From CAYUZU01 sp964448675 (GTDB lineage Bacteria; Planctomycetota; Phycisphaerae; UBA1845; Fen-1342): a stretch of 64,000 bases of DNA. The notes under the pieces are model-generated. The model was not told where the DNA came from. It saw only the letters and a list, made by a program, of their open reading frames with translations, and searched no databases. How positions within the stretch are numbered: the stretch's first letter is position 1; every line of letters starts with the position of its first letter. This document shows, piece after piece, positions 52,581-63,800 of the stretch. The stretch covers positions 11,463 through 75,462 of the forward strand of contig CAYUZU010000026.1 of assembly GCA_964448675.1 (NCBI GenBank), given 5' to 3'. The translations under genes and the position numbers were made by a program.

Positions 52581-54545
52581 GTGCGCGCAGCGGTCGAAAC
52601 ACGTTTTCTGGTGGTGGTGATCGTCGTGAGCCTGGCGCTGAGCGGGCTGACGATCTGGTCCGTACATCGCCAGGGTCGCGCCTTGCAGCAGCGCGAGCTG
52701 GCGGACCTGCGCAACGCCGCCACCGCCGCCGCCGCCCGCCGCGAGGCCGCGATCCGGGCGGATCTGCAGCGGGCCTGCGACGCGGCGGGGCACGTGTGGC
52801 GCGTGGGCGGCGTGGACGCCATGGACACCTGGGCCGCCGAGCAGCGCGAGTGGCCCCTGACGGCGCTGTGGTTGAACGAGGACGTCGCGCTGTACCTCCC
52901 ACAGCCGCCGCTGACCCAGCCGCTGCCCGACCCGCGTGACGCGAACGATGCCGCCGTCGCGGCCCAGGAGGAAGAAGAGCCGGGCGGCGCGCTCGACTAC
53001 CTCAAGCGCCTGACGGGCAGTTCGGATCCGCTGACGCGGGCGGCAGCGCTGCTCTCGTCGGCGGCGTACGAGCAGCAGCTGGGGCACCCACTGGGAGCGG
53101 CGCGCATTTTCGCCGACGCGGCGGAGGTGCTGCGCTCGACGCCGGGGCTGGCCCGGTATGCGTTTCGAGCGGAAATCGAGCGTGTGGACGCCCTGCTGGC
53201 GGCGCATGAGTTCGATCGGGCACATGACACGTTCGTGCTGTTTCTCAACGGGATTCTGACCGACCACCCGGGGCGGCTCAGCGAGCGGGAGCTCGAGCGG
53301 CTGCGCGAGCAGTTCACGGTGCTCGGCCTGGAAGGAGAGCCGGCGCTGGACCAGGTCATGCGCGAACTCGCGAAGCGCGTTCGCCAGCGTGAGGCGCTCG
53401 TCGCGACCCTCGACGAAACGCTGGCGTCGCCCGACCTCGGCAGCGCGGCCCCGATCGACCATCTCGCATTCATCAATGCGGAGACCCCCGCCGGCGAACC
53501 AATCCTGATCGCGCTGCGGCGGATCAGCGACGACGCGCGGCTGGCGCTGGCAAGCCCGCTGCGACCGTTGATCGAACGCTACTGGGAGCCGGCGGACGAG
53601 GGCGCGACGTGGCAGGTCGCCCGGCGCCAGGTCACCGAAGAGCAGACCGTGCTGGTGCGCCTCACCGCCGCGTTCGGCCACAGCGTGCTGGTGCCGTCGC
53701 CTCCCGTCGCCGCCCGGCTGCAACACGCGGCGAATCGGCGGCTCGGGATCCTGCTGGCGACGGCGGTCGGCACGGCCGGGGCATGGACGCTGGTGATCTG
53801 GATGATGATCCGGCTCATTGCGCGACAGCGCGAGCTGGCGCGCATGCAGAGCCGCTTCGTCGCCGACGTCAGCCACGAGCTGAAAACGCCGCTGGCGCTG
53901 ATTCGCCTGCTGTCCGAGACACTGGCCGAAGGCCGGGTGCGCGACCCGGAACGGGCGCGGGACTATCACCAGACAATCACGCGTGAGAGCGAGCGGCTGG
54001 GAGCGCTGCTGGACAACATCCTCGACATGGGGCGCATCCAGTCGGGGCGCAAGCAGTACGAGTTCGCGCCCTGTGACGTGGCGGCGGTCGCGCGCCAGGC
54101 GTGGTCGTTGTTCGAGCAGCAGTTCGCACAGGATGGCTTCACCGCGCGGCTGGAGCTCGCCGACGACCTGCCCACCATCGAAGCCGACCCCCAGGCCATC
54201 GAACAGGTGCTGGTGAACCTGCTGCAGAACGCGTACCGCTACGGCGGCGAGGGCAAGTACGTGCGCCTGGCCGTGCAGCGCGAGGGGCACCTCGCCGTGA
54301 TCTCGGTCGAGGACCGCGGCATCGGCATGTCGCGGCAACAGCTGCAGCAGCTCGGGCAGAGCTTCTTCCGGGCGGAGGACTCGCGCGTGCGGCAGCAGCG
54401 CGGGGCGGGGCTCGGGCTGGCGATCGTGCACCACATCGTCAACGCGCACCGGGGTCGGATTGACGTGCAGTCACGCCCGGATCACGGCACGCGGTTCACG
54501 ATCTGGCTGCCGGGCGACCGCGCGAAGGCACCGCCGGCCGAATGA
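52581..54545 (+). CDS. sensor histidine kinase
   Basis: A 654-residue kinase starting at GTG 52581 just behind GAGGAG. Membrane segments near residues 8-27 and 393-415 flank a ~365-residue periplasmic sensor of unknown fold that contains helical, coiled-coil-like stretches. The H-box is DVSHELKTPLALIRLL (His near 432); the N-box is VNLLQNAYRYGG, followed by VEDRGIGM and GAGLGLAIVHHI. No HAMP domain is obvious and no response regulator gene is adjacent, so it is an orphan kinase. Closely linked to the AsmA-like gene. Confidence 0.9.
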   Translation: MRAAVETRFLVVVIVVSLALSGLTIWSVHRQGRALQQRELADLRNAATAAAARREAAIRADLQRACDAAGHVWRVGGVDAMDTWAAEQREWPLTALWLNEDVALYLPQPPLTQPLPDPRDANDAAVAAQEEEEPGGALDYLKRLTGSSDPLTRAAALLSSAAYEQQLGHPLGAARIFADAAEVLRSTPGLARYAFRAEIERVDALLAAHEFDRAHDTFVLFLNGILTDHPGRLSERELERLREQFTVLGLEGEPALDQVMRELAKRVRQREALVATLDETLASPDLGSAAPIDHLAFINAETPAGEPILIALRRISDDARLALASPLRPLIERYWEPADEGATWQVARRQVTEEQTVLVRLTAAFGHSVLVPSPPVAARLQHAANRRLGILLATAVGTAGAWTLVIWMMIRLIARQRELARMQSRFVADVSHELKTPLALIRLLSETLAEGRVRDPERARDYHQTITRESERLGALLDNILDMGRIQSGRKQYEFAPCDVAAVARQAWSLFEQQFAQDGFTARLELADDLPTIEADPQAIEQVLVNLLQNAYRYGGEGKYVRLAVQREGHLAVISVEDRGIGMSRQQLQQLGQSFFRAEDSRVRQQRGAGLGLAIVHHIVNAHRGRIDVQSRPDHGTRFTIWLPGDRAKAPPAE

Positions 54546-54560
54546 GCTGCGCGTCCGATG

Positions 54561-56789
<2,229 letters not shown>

Positions 56790-57048
56790 GGCTTCCCTCG
56801 GATGACGTTACAACGCAGGCGTCGCCTCGTTGGTTGATTCTTTTCGCGGTTCGGGCGAAGTCAAACACGCCCCTCGCCCGCGCGCAATGCCGCGCCCGCC
56901 GAATTGGGACGATTTTTGACAACAATTCGGCCGCCGGTTGAATCGCCAAGTGCGGCTCCGCAGAATAAGATATCGATGTCGCCCTTGGCGGCGGGCGCCC
57001 GGACGCTGCGCCGCCAGCTTCCACTATGTGACTGTTTGGAGCGAACCC

Positions 57049-58383
57049 ATGAAGCATCGTGTTTTGACCGCTGTGGTCGTCAGCTTGACCGTTTCATCCC
57101 TGTGCGGCGCGGCCCTCGCAGCCCCCGAGGCCCGGGCACTGTTCATCGTCGACGAGTCGGTGTACCCGCACATCCGGACTGGCCTGGAGACCTACGCCCG
57201 CCACGTCAAGGCCATGCACGACGTGGCCTGTGAGGCGCGCCCCGACGACTACTACAACATGCAGCCGGCCGAGATTCGTGCGATTCTCGAGCAGGAGTAC
57301 AAGAAGAGTGACCCGAAGCTGGTCGGTGCGATCATGGTCGGTCCGATCCCGCACGCCTGCCGCAGTCACGATCCGTCCGCGATCATGATTCCAGCGCCGA
57401 TGTACTACGAGGACTTCGACGCCGTCTATGAGGACAAGGACGGCAACGGGGCATACAGCGACGACGAGATCACCAACGACCGCGAGACGAACCCGACGGA
57501 AATCTGGGTGTCGTGGTGGGTACCGCCGTCGATGGACCGCAAGGAGCAGGTCGAGTTGCTGCGCTCCTATCTCGACAAGCTCGACCGCTACTACCGCGGC
57601 GACATCGTCGGCCGCGACCAGATGCTCTGGACCGCCGGCAACGTGGTGAAGGTCGAGGACGTCGAGGGCTGGACCGTGCTGCTGAAGGACACCATGAAGC
57701 CACTCGGCCAGACGCTGCGGATCTGGTCGCGCATCGGCCAGGACACCGGCACGTTCCGTCCCAACAAGCGCAAGGATGAGCACGGGCCCAAGGACTTCAT
57801 CAAGGCCTTCACCCTGCAGCCCTGGCAGCACGTACACGTCATCGCCCACGGCAACCAGCGCGGCTGGTACTGGGACAACACCGGCGTCTGCTTCGCCCGC
57901 GCCGCCAGCGGCAAGCCGGAGTGGAGCCTGCTCATGGACCTGTCCAAGTACGAGCAGGTCGGCGGCAACATCGTCACGACCTCGGGCTGCTCCAATGGCA
58001 ACTTCCGTGGCGACTACGTGGGGCCGAACTACGACCGGGCCCTGCCGAACATCCTGCTGTTCTCCCCGCACACGATAACCGTGGCCTATTATGGGGCGGC
58101 CTCGCCACAGTCCACCAGCGGCTTCGCCTGCATGGTGACCGAGCTGATCGAGGGACTGAAGTCCGACGGCGGGAGTTACCTCGGGCAGGGCTACCACGAG
58201 CTCAAGAACCACGACTACTCGTGGGGGCTGCAGCACTACTTCTTCCGCGGCGGTGACGAGAAGGTCCTGCTTGGCGACCCGTTCGCGACCTATCGCCCCA
58301 GCAAGCCCTTCACCACCGACCAGGAGAAGGAGATTCAGGAGAAGATCGACCAGGCCAAGTGGGAGATTACCGGCCCGTGGTAA
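57049..58383 (+). CDS. exported clan CD (C25/gingipain-like) cysteine peptidase homologue
   Basis: A 444-residue protein from ATG 57049 with a signal peptide ending at ALAAPE. It shows the clan CD arrangement: His267 in VHVIAHGNQRGWYW and Cys314 in IVTTSGCSNGNF, each preceded by a hydrophobic strand, then VAYYGAASPQS and the C25-like KVLLGDPFATY near the end. A calcium-binding-type loop DKDGNGAYSDDE lies at residues 129-140. These features fit gingipain/legumain-like peptidases, which cut after Arg, Lys or Asn. No propeptide is obvious. The substrate is unknown. Confidence 0.7.
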   Translation: MKHRVLTAVVVSLTVSSLCGAALAAPEARALFIVDESVYPHIRTGLETYARHVKAMHDVACEARPDDYYNMQPAEIRAILEQEYKKSDPKLVGAIMVGPIPHACRSHDPSAIMIPAPMYYEDFDAVYEDKDGNGAYSDDEITNDRETNPTEIWVSWWVPPSMDRKEQVELLRSYLDKLDRYYRGDIVGRDQMLWTAGNVVKVEDVEGWTVLLKDTMKPLGQTLRIWSRIGQDTGTFRPNKRKDEHGPKDFIKAFTLQPWQHVHVIAHGNQRGWYWDNTGVCFARAASGKPEWSLLMDLSKYEQVGGNIVTTSGCSNGNFRGDYVGPNYDRALPNILLFSPHTITVAYYGAASPQSTSGFACMVTELIEGLKSDGGSYLGQGYHELKNHDYSWGLQHYFFRGGDEKVLLGDPFATYRPSKPFTTDQEKEIQEKIDQAKWEITGPW

Positions 58384-58440
58384 ACCGGGGCTGAGCACGG
58401 CCTCGCGCGGGGCCCGGGCGGACATGTGCAGCAACGACAG

Positions 58441-58470
58441 CGGGCCGGCCACTCGTTTGTGACCGGCCCG
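58441..58470. terminator. GC-rich hairpin after the C25-like peptidase gene
   Basis: CGGGCCGG (58441-58448) pairs perfectly with CCGGCCCG (58463-58470), with further pairing in the loop after one mismatch. It lies 57 nt after the stop codon between convergent genes. There is no U-run. Confidence 0.4.
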
Positions 58471-58671
58471 TGTCGGGTTCGCGAAAGAAACTGCATCGGG
58501 AGGTTTGCGTCGGTTCATTTCATACTACGCGTCGCTGACGCTCGTTTCTCGCGTCGTGGGCGACGTCCGCAAACAACGGGGCTTGCACTTCGCCCTCACG
58601 CCACGCTCGGCCAAAAACCTCTCACTGCCCCCAGAATCGGCGCGCCTGGCTCATAAAAGCGGCGATTGCCA

Positions 58672-59406
58672 TCAACGCGCCGCCGCCGCCGCCACCAGGG
58701 CCTCAAACAGCCCCAGGTGCGCCGGGCGATCAACCAGGTCCTCCGGGTGCCATTGCACCGCCAGCAGGAACCGCCCGTCACAATCCTCGGAGGCCTCCAG
58801 CACGCCGTCGGGCGCCCATGCCACCGGTCGCAACCCGGCACCTTGCCGCTCAGCGGCGACGATCTGATGGTGGCGGCTGTTGGCCTCGCACGACGTGCAG
58901 CCCATCGCCGTGGCGAGCCGCGAATCGGGCTCGATCCGGATCTCGTGAAACGCGTTCGCGTCGCGCGGCAGGTGGTGGGTGACGGCGGGCTCGCGCGGCA
59001 AATCGTCCACGTGCTGCACCAGCGCCCCGCCGCGCAGCACGTGCAGGATCTGAAACCCGAGGCAGATCGCGAAGACCGGCACACGGCGCTCGTCGGCCCG
59101 GCGAAGCAGCTCGACCTCGAACGCCTCGCGGCGCGGGTGCATGACCTGGGTCTGCGGGTGCGGGGACTGCCCGTAGCGCTGCGGGTCGAGATCGAAGCCG
59201 CCGATGAACATCAGCCCGTCCACGCTGTCGATGACAGCGTCGAGCCGCCCCTCGTCGAAGCGGTGTGGCACCGGCAGCGGGTGCGGCAGACCGCCTGCGG
59301 CGAAGACCGCTTCGGTGTATTCGGCCAGCAGGTGCATCTGCTCACGCGGCGGATCGCGGTCGGGGTCGACTTCGTAACTGCTCGTCACGCCGATGATTGG
59401 CGGCAT
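58672..59406 (-). CDS. gamma-glutamyl-gamma-aminobutyrate hydrolase family (peptidase C26) protein
   Basis: A 244-residue class I glutamine-amidotransferase-like protein. ATG 59406 is preferred because CGGAG is 6 nt upstream; ATG 59412 would abut it. The fold shows PIIGVTSSYEVDPD, GLMFIGGFDLDPQRYG, the nucleophile in FAICLGFQILHV and VQWHPEDL with the His-Glu pair. The residue after the nucleophile Cys is Leu where PuuD-type hydrolases have Arg. The family cleaves gamma-glutamyl amides such as gamma-glutamyl-GABA. No putrescine genes are near. Confidence 0.85.
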   Translation of the reverse strand: MPPIIGVTSSYEVDPDRDPPREQMHLLAEYTEAVFAAGGLPHPLPVPHRFDEGRLDAVIDSVDGLMFIGGFDLDPQRYGQSPHPQTQVMHPRREAFEVELLRRADERRVPVFAICLGFQILHVLRGGALVQHVDDLPREPAVTHHLPRDANAFHEIRIEPDSRLATAMGCTSCEANSRHHQIVAAERQGAGLRPVAWAPDGVLEASEDCDGRFLLAVQWHPEDLVDRPAHLGLFEALVAAAAAR

Positions 59407-59457
59407 GGTCATCTCCGGCGAACAAAGGGCCGGGCCGGCGAATCGGGGCGCCGGCCG

Positions 59458-59485
59458 TTGCAGGGATACCGTCCCTCGCTATAGT
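59458..59485 (+). promoter_or_regulatory. bamA promoter with small palindrome over the -10 box
   Basis: TTGCAG (59458-59463), a 16-nt spacer, TATAGT (59480-59485), 77 nt before the bamA start. The -10 box is embedded in CGCTA-TAG-TAGCG (59478-59490), a small perfect inverted repeat. Confidence 0.4.
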
Positions 59486-59561
59486 AGCGTGAAAGTCCGG
59501 CGCGGTCCCCGGGTGAGAGAGCGGGGACGTCCATTTCAACACGCCAAAGACTGGGTGCAAC

Positions 59562-61922
59562 GTGCAAGCCACAGGCTCTTTCTGTCGTACTGCTCACGAA
59601 TCGCGGCGGCCGCTGCTGTGGGCCGTGCTGCTGGTGCTGGTGGTGCCGGCGACACTCGCCGCGCAACCGCCGCAGGCCACCGAGGGCATGGTCATCCGCC
59701 GCGTCGACATCGTCGGCCTGGAGAACATCAGCGAGGCGTACATCCGCCGGCTGATCAAGACGCGAGCCGGCCAGCCGTTCAGCCGCCGCGACGTCGAGGA
59801 GGACGTCCGCGAGCTGTTGCGCTCGCGCAAGTTCCTGGCCGCCTTTGCCCGCACGAGCGTCGCAGATGGCGAGGCCGTGGTCGAGTTCCACGTCCAGGAG
59901 AAGGCCGAGATCTTCTCGGTCGAGATCGTGGGGAACAAGAAGTTCACCGACGAGCAGCTTTACGAGTTGACGCCCGTGGCCGGCGGCCCGCTGGACCGCT
60001 ACGAGATCGAGCGCGGCCGCCAGGACATCGAGCAGAAATACAAGGACGCCGGACACTACTACGCCAAGGTGGACATCGACGAGCGGGCGCTGGAGCAGGA
60101 ACGCCGCGTCGTCTACATCATCACCGAGGGCCCGCGCGTGAAGGTGCGCAACATCCGCTTCGAGGGCAACCGTTCGTATGGCGAGCGACGGCTGCGGACG
60201 ATGGTGGAGACGCGCACGTACCTGTGGATCTTCCGAACGGGCGAGCTCGACGAGGCGCGGGCCGAACGCGACGCGCTCTCGTTACAGCGGTTCTACCGCA
60301 ACGAGGGCTTCCTCGACGCGCGCGTCGGCTACCGGCTCCAGTTCGACGAGATCAAGCGCGAGGACGTCGACCTCGTCTTCGTGATCGAGGAAGGCGACCG
60401 CTACCGGATCGCTGAAATCGTCTTTGAAGGCAACAGCGTCTTCGACGCTGAGCGCCTGCGCAGCGTCATGTCGCTCGGGCCGGGCAAGTTCGCGCGCGAG
60501 GAGACGCGCGAGGCCGACGTCAAGCGGCTGCAGGACCTCTATGGTGAAATCGGCTATGTCAGCGCGAGCATCGGCACGCAGTACGACTTTCTCGAGGAGC
60601 CGGGGCTCGTGAGGCTGCGCGTGGTGATCCGCGAGGGGCCGCAGTCCCGCTTCGGCCGCATCACCATTCGCGGCAACACGCAGACGAAGGACGAGGTCGT
60701 GCGGCGCGAGCTGCGCTTCTATCCCGGGGAGCTGTACAACACGGTCGCGACCCGCGACGCCGAGCAGCGGCTGCGCGAGACCTGGCTGTTCCGCCCCGAA
60801 AGCGTACAGATCATCCCGCTGGAAGACATCAACGGCCGGCGCGAGGCGCTGGTCACGGTTGCGGAAACCGAGACGACCAAGTTCCTCATCGGCTTCGGCA
60901 TCAGCACCGACAGCGGCGTGATGGGCTCGCTGAGCATCGATAACCGCAACTTCGACATCGGTGACTGGCCGCGCTCCTTCGGCGAGTTCATTCGCGGCCG
61001 GGCCTTCAAGGGTGACGGCCAGCGGCTGCTGTTCCAGGCCGAGCCCGGCACCGAGGTCAGCCGCTTCCGCATTACGTTCACCGAACCGTACCTGCTCGAT
61101 CGCCCGATGCGCTTCGACACGTCGGCGTACCTGTTCCAGCGCGGCCGCGACGGCTACGACGAGCAGCGCCTGGGCTTCACCGCCAGCCTGAGCAAGCGCT
61201 TCCGCGGCGGGTTCCTGGACGGCTGGGCCATCGAAGGCGCCACGCGCTTCGAGCTCGTCGACATCCAGGACGTCGACCCCTTCGCCGCCCGGCCGATCCG
61301 CGAGGTCGAGGGCGGGCACTTCCTCAGCGCTCTCAAGGGCTCGATCGTGCGCGACACGACCGACAGCCGCGTCATGCCCAGCGAGGGCTACCGCCTCAGC
61401 TTCAACTGGGAGCAGGTCGGGGCGCTCGGCGGCGACTTCAACTTCGGCAAACCCTCGATCGGATACGCCTGGTACAAGACCATGCGGACCGACATCCTCG
61501 ATCGCAAGAGCATCCTGGCCCTGCGCGCCGACGCCGCCTGGATCGTGGGCGACGCCCCGGTCTTCGAGCGCTTCTACGGCGGCGGCTTCGGTTCGTTGCG
61601 CGGCTTCAGCTTCCGCGGCGTCTCACCGCGCCGTGGCATCTACGAGAATGTCGTCGGTGGTGATTTCATCTTCCTCACCGGTGGCGAGTACTCGTTCCCG
61701 CTGTACGGCAAGACCTTCCGCGGCGTGACGTTCCTCGACATGGGCACCGTCGAGGAGAGCTTCGAGCTGACCGGCTGGCGCGTGTCGGTGGGTGTGGGGC
61801 TACGTGTCCAGGTGGACTTCTTCGGACCGGTGCCGATCGTCTTCGACTTCGGCTTCCCGATCGCCAAGGACGATGACGACGACGTACAGGTGTTCAACTT
61901 CGCGTTCGGCGCGTCGTTCTGA
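59562..61922 (+). CDS. bamA: outer membrane protein assembly factor BamA
   Basis: A 786-residue Omp85 protein starting at GTG 59562, with a signal peptide ending near TLAAQ. Five POTRA domains can be read, beginning near residues 43, 116, 192, 281 and 361 (for example IRRVDIVGLENI, FSVEIVGNKKFT, RNIRFEGNRSYG, AEIVFEGNSVFD, GRITIRGNTQTK). The barrel follows from ~440, with the GSLRGFSFRGVSPR loop motif and a final aromatic residue (FGASF). It inserts beta-barrel proteins into the outer membrane, showing that this organism has one. No skp, lpx or bamD gene flanks it. Confidence 0.95.
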   Translation: MQATGSFCRTAHESRRPLLWAVLLVLVVPATLAAQPPQATEGMVIRRVDIVGLENISEAYIRRLIKTRAGQPFSRRDVEEDVRELLRSRKFLAAFARTSVADGEAVVEFHVQEKAEIFSVEIVGNKKFTDEQLYELTPVAGGPLDRYEIERGRQDIEQKYKDAGHYYAKVDIDERALEQERRVVYIITEGPRVKVRNIRFEGNRSYGERRLRTMVETRTYLWIFRTGELDEARAERDALSLQRFYRNEGFLDARVGYRLQFDEIKREDVDLVFVIEEGDRYRIAEIVFEGNSVFDAERLRSVMSLGPGKFAREETREADVKRLQDLYGEIGYVSASIGTQYDFLEEPGLVRLRVVIREGPQSRFGRITIRGNTQTKDEVVRRELRFYPGELYNTVATRDAEQRLRETWLFRPESVQIIPLEDINGRREALVTVAETETTKFLIGFGISTDSGVMGSLSIDNRNFDIGDWPRSFGEFIRGRAFKGDGQRLLFQAEPGTEVSRFRITFTEPYLLDRPMRFDTSAYLFQRGRDGYDEQRLGFTASLSKRFRGGFLDGWAIEGATRFELVDIQDVDPFAARPIREVEGGHFLSALKGSIVRDTTDSRVMPSEGYRLSFNWEQVGALGGDFNFGKPSIGYAWYKTMRTDILDRKSILALRADAAWIVGDAPVFERFYGGGFGSLRGFSFRGVSPRRGIYENVVGGDFIFLTGGEYSFPLYGKTFRGVTFLDMGTVEESFELTGWRVSVGVGLRVQVDFFGPVPIVFDFGFPIAKDDDDDVQVFNFAFGASF

Positions 61923-61947
61923 CCCCAGCCCGTCCGCGTGACATGTC

Positions 61948-63069
61948 TCACACCGCCCGTTCCGGGTCCTCATGCAGCGCTACGGCCGCCGGCGTCGTCC
62001 GCGGCGCACCGACCGCGGGGATCCGCATGGTGAACACCGTGCCCGTTTGACCGTCCTCCCGCGGCGCCACACTCAGCACACCGCGGTGGGCGTCCACGAT
62101 GCGCGACGCCACCGCCAGCCCCAGCCCGGTGCCCTTGCCGCCGGTCTTGGTCGTGAAGAACGGTTCGAAGATGTGCGGCAGCACCTCCGGCGCGATGCCG
62201 CTGCCGGTATCGGCCACGTCCACACACAGCTCGTCCGCCGGTCCGTCGCTGTCGGCAGCACCGCGCACGTCGCGCTCGCGTCGGACGGTGATGGTCAGCG
62301 CACCACCGGCGCGCATGCTGTCTGCTGCATTCATGAGCAGGTTGACGAAAACCTGCTCCAGCAACGGACGATCCGCCATCACCCGGTCGTCCGGCGTTGC
62401 GACCTGCCGCTCCAGTCGAACGTCGCGGTCCCCGATGCGCGGCATGACCATCGCGATGGCGCTGTCGACGACCTCCGCCAGGTGCACCTCCGTCGGGCGG
62501 ATGACGTGCTCGCGCGCCAGCGTCAACAGCCGCCGCACGATGAGCTCGATGCGCCCGAGGCCGCTGTCGATCAGGTCAAGCATCTTCCGGCTGCGGGCCG
62601 CGTCGTCCAGTGAGCGACGCAGGATGCGCGAGCAGTTCTGTACGCCGTCGAGCGGGTTGTTGACCTCGTGCGCAACCGTGGCGGCGAGCTCGCCCAGGAA
62701 CGCCAGGCGCTCGCGGCGGCGCAGCTCCTCGTGCAGGCGCTTCTCTTCGCGGCTCGCCTCGGCCAGCCGCGTGGCGAGCAGGTTCACCGCGGCGTTGAGC
62801 TTGTACATATCGTCGCCGGGCTGCACGGCCAGTGTCGGCACGGGGCGGTCGTGGCCGAGGTCGTCGGCGACGCGGCGCAGCCGCCCCAGCGTGGCCTGGA
62901 GGTACTTGCGCGCGACGCGTCCGACGAAGAGTGCCGTCAGCGAGGCGCCCAGCACACAGATGAGCACCGGCTGCCAGGCGTCGGGGCGCAGCACCAGCGC
63001 GGCGGCCCCGCTGCCGAGGATGCCGACCTGGAGAAGCAGCAGCAGCTTGTGACGAAAGCGACGAAACAT
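61948..63069 (-). CDS. sensor histidine kinase, NtrB-like core
   Basis: A 373-residue kinase with two N-terminal membrane helices (10-28 and 33-50), a short HAMP-like linker and a coiled coil (EASREEKRLHEELRRRERLA). H-box ELAATVAHEVNNPLDGV, N-box FVNLLMNAADSM, then VADTGSGIAPEVLPHIFEP and GKGTGLGLAVASRIV. There is almost no periplasmic part, so it senses in the membrane or cytoplasm. No response regulator is next to it. Convergent with bamA. Confidence 0.9.
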   Translation of the reverse strand: MFRRFRHKLLLLLQVGILGSGAAALVLRPDAWQPVLICVLGASLTALFVGRVARKYLQATLGRLRRVADDLGHDRPVPTLAVQPGDDMYKLNAAVNLLATRLAEASREEKRLHEELRRRERLAFLGELAATVAHEVNNPLDGVQNCSRILRRSLDDAARSRKMLDLIDSGLGRIELIVRRLLTLAREHVIRPTEVHLAEVVDSAIAMVMPRIGDRDVRLERQVATPDDRVMADRPLLEQVFVNLLMNAADSMRAGGALTITVRRERDVRGAADSDGPADELCVDVADTGSGIAPEVLPHIFEPFFTTKTGGKGTGLGLAVASRIVDAHRGVLSVAPREDGQTGTVFTMRIPAVGAPRTTPAAVALHEDPERAV

Positions 63070-63120
63070 GTGTTGCGGCGATGCCTCGCGAGTGGCAGCC
63101 CGGCGCGCCGCCGGGCGAAA

Positions 63121-63206
63121 CGGAGAGGATGGGATTCGAACCCATGGACGGGAATACCGTCACCGGTTTTCAAGACCGGCGCCTTAAGCCGCTCGGCCAC
63201 CTCTCC
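63121..63206 (-). tRNA. tRNA-Ser(UGA)
   Basis: An 86-nt tRNA. The acceptor GGAGAGG pairs with CCTCTCC, G73 follows, and the anticodon loop CTTGAAA gives UGA (reads UCA serine codons). A long variable arm (ACGGTATTCCCGT) marks a class II serine tRNA, and GGTTCGAATCC is the T arm. CCA is not encoded (TTT follows in the genome), so it is added by nucleotidyltransferase. Confidence 0.96.
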
Positions 63207-63215
63207 AGGGCGGCT

Positions 63216-63257
63216 TTGACCTATACCCTTGACCTAAACCCGATGCCGACCTATATA
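63216..63257 (+). promoter_or_regulatory. promoter region with 13-nt tandem repeat
   Basis: TTGACCTATACCC (63216-63228) is directly repeated as TTGACCTAAACCC (63229-63241), and a third partial copy GACCTATA begins at 63248. The second copy's TTGACC with a 17-nt spacer and TATATA (63252-63257) makes a near-consensus promoter toward the 78-residue gene. The same stretch is upstream of the divergent tRNA-Ser. Confidence 0.45.
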
Positions 63258-63304
63258 CTCCTCTTGATTGCCTGAAATCGGTTTCGGGGAGCTTCCAGAC
63301 AAGC

Positions 63305-63541
63305 ATGGCTCGCCGCCGCTTCTACATTATTCGGGAAGGCCGGAAGCGGCAAGAGTTCAAAACCTGGCAGGAGGCACGGACAGCATACCAGGGGCAGCAA
63401 GCACCCGTTCGGAAGATGGTGGCGGTCGAAGACACCCAGCCGCTCAGCGCAGCCTGTCAGACGCTCGAGGCCGACATCCTCGATCCCGGCAGCATCAGCA
63501 AGCTGACCGGCCGGCTGAAGCGAAAGGTGGTACTGGGCTAA
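63305..63541 (+). CDS. conserved-looking small protein of unknown function
   Basis: A 78-residue, basic protein (MARRRFYIIREGRKRQEF; KTWQEARTAYQGQQAPVRKM; then a short helix and a Lys-rich end). A good promoter lies 48-76 nt upstream. No family is recognised; the pattern FYIIREGRKRQEFKTWQEA could be a compact alpha/beta RNA- or DNA-binding fold, but this is speculation. Confidence 0.5.
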   Translation: MARRRFYIIREGRKRQEFKTWQEARTAYQGQQAPVRKMVAVEDTQPLSAACQTLEADILDPGSISKLTGRLKRKVVLG

Positions 63542-63605
63542 ATCACCGTTGACCGTCGCGCAACCATCACTGTCCCCGCGTCCCAACTCGTCGGCGTCCC
63601 GTCGA

Positions 63606-63800
63606 TCAACTGCCCCCGAAACCTGCTGCGCCAAGCGTGCCATTGCCGTTGGCATCATAAGTGTACACGAAGTCGCCCGCCGTGTCGGCCGGATCGCACG
63701 GGTCGTCCGGGTCACACACCGCCAGCAGGCCGCCGATGCCGCCGGCCGCCTCCAGCGATTTCAGCAGGCCGAGCTGCCCGGCCAGGTCCCGATTAGTAAG
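63606..63800 (-). pseudogene. RHS-repeat protein fragment
   Basis: A 64-residue open stretch on the minus strand, ending at TGA 63606. It reads NRDLAGQLGLLKSLEAAGGI, then GGLLAV and, after a Cys/Asp/Pro-rich insert, FVYTYDANGNG, the characteristic signature of RHS/YD-repeat proteins just before the variable toxin tip. The start is lost and the sequence after GNGTLGAAGF ends at a stop, so it is a remnant. Upstream on the same strand, another short frame overlaps its beginning (stop TAA at 63793). Confidence 0.6.

Noticed and set aside
52098..54449. 783-codon open frame on the minus strand
   Set aside because: Antisense to the histidine kinase and the end of the AsmA-like gene; Arg/His/Gln-rich and featureless.
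63081..63275. 64-codon plus-strand frame across the tRNA
   Set aside because: It is the antisense of tRNA-Ser and a common false call.
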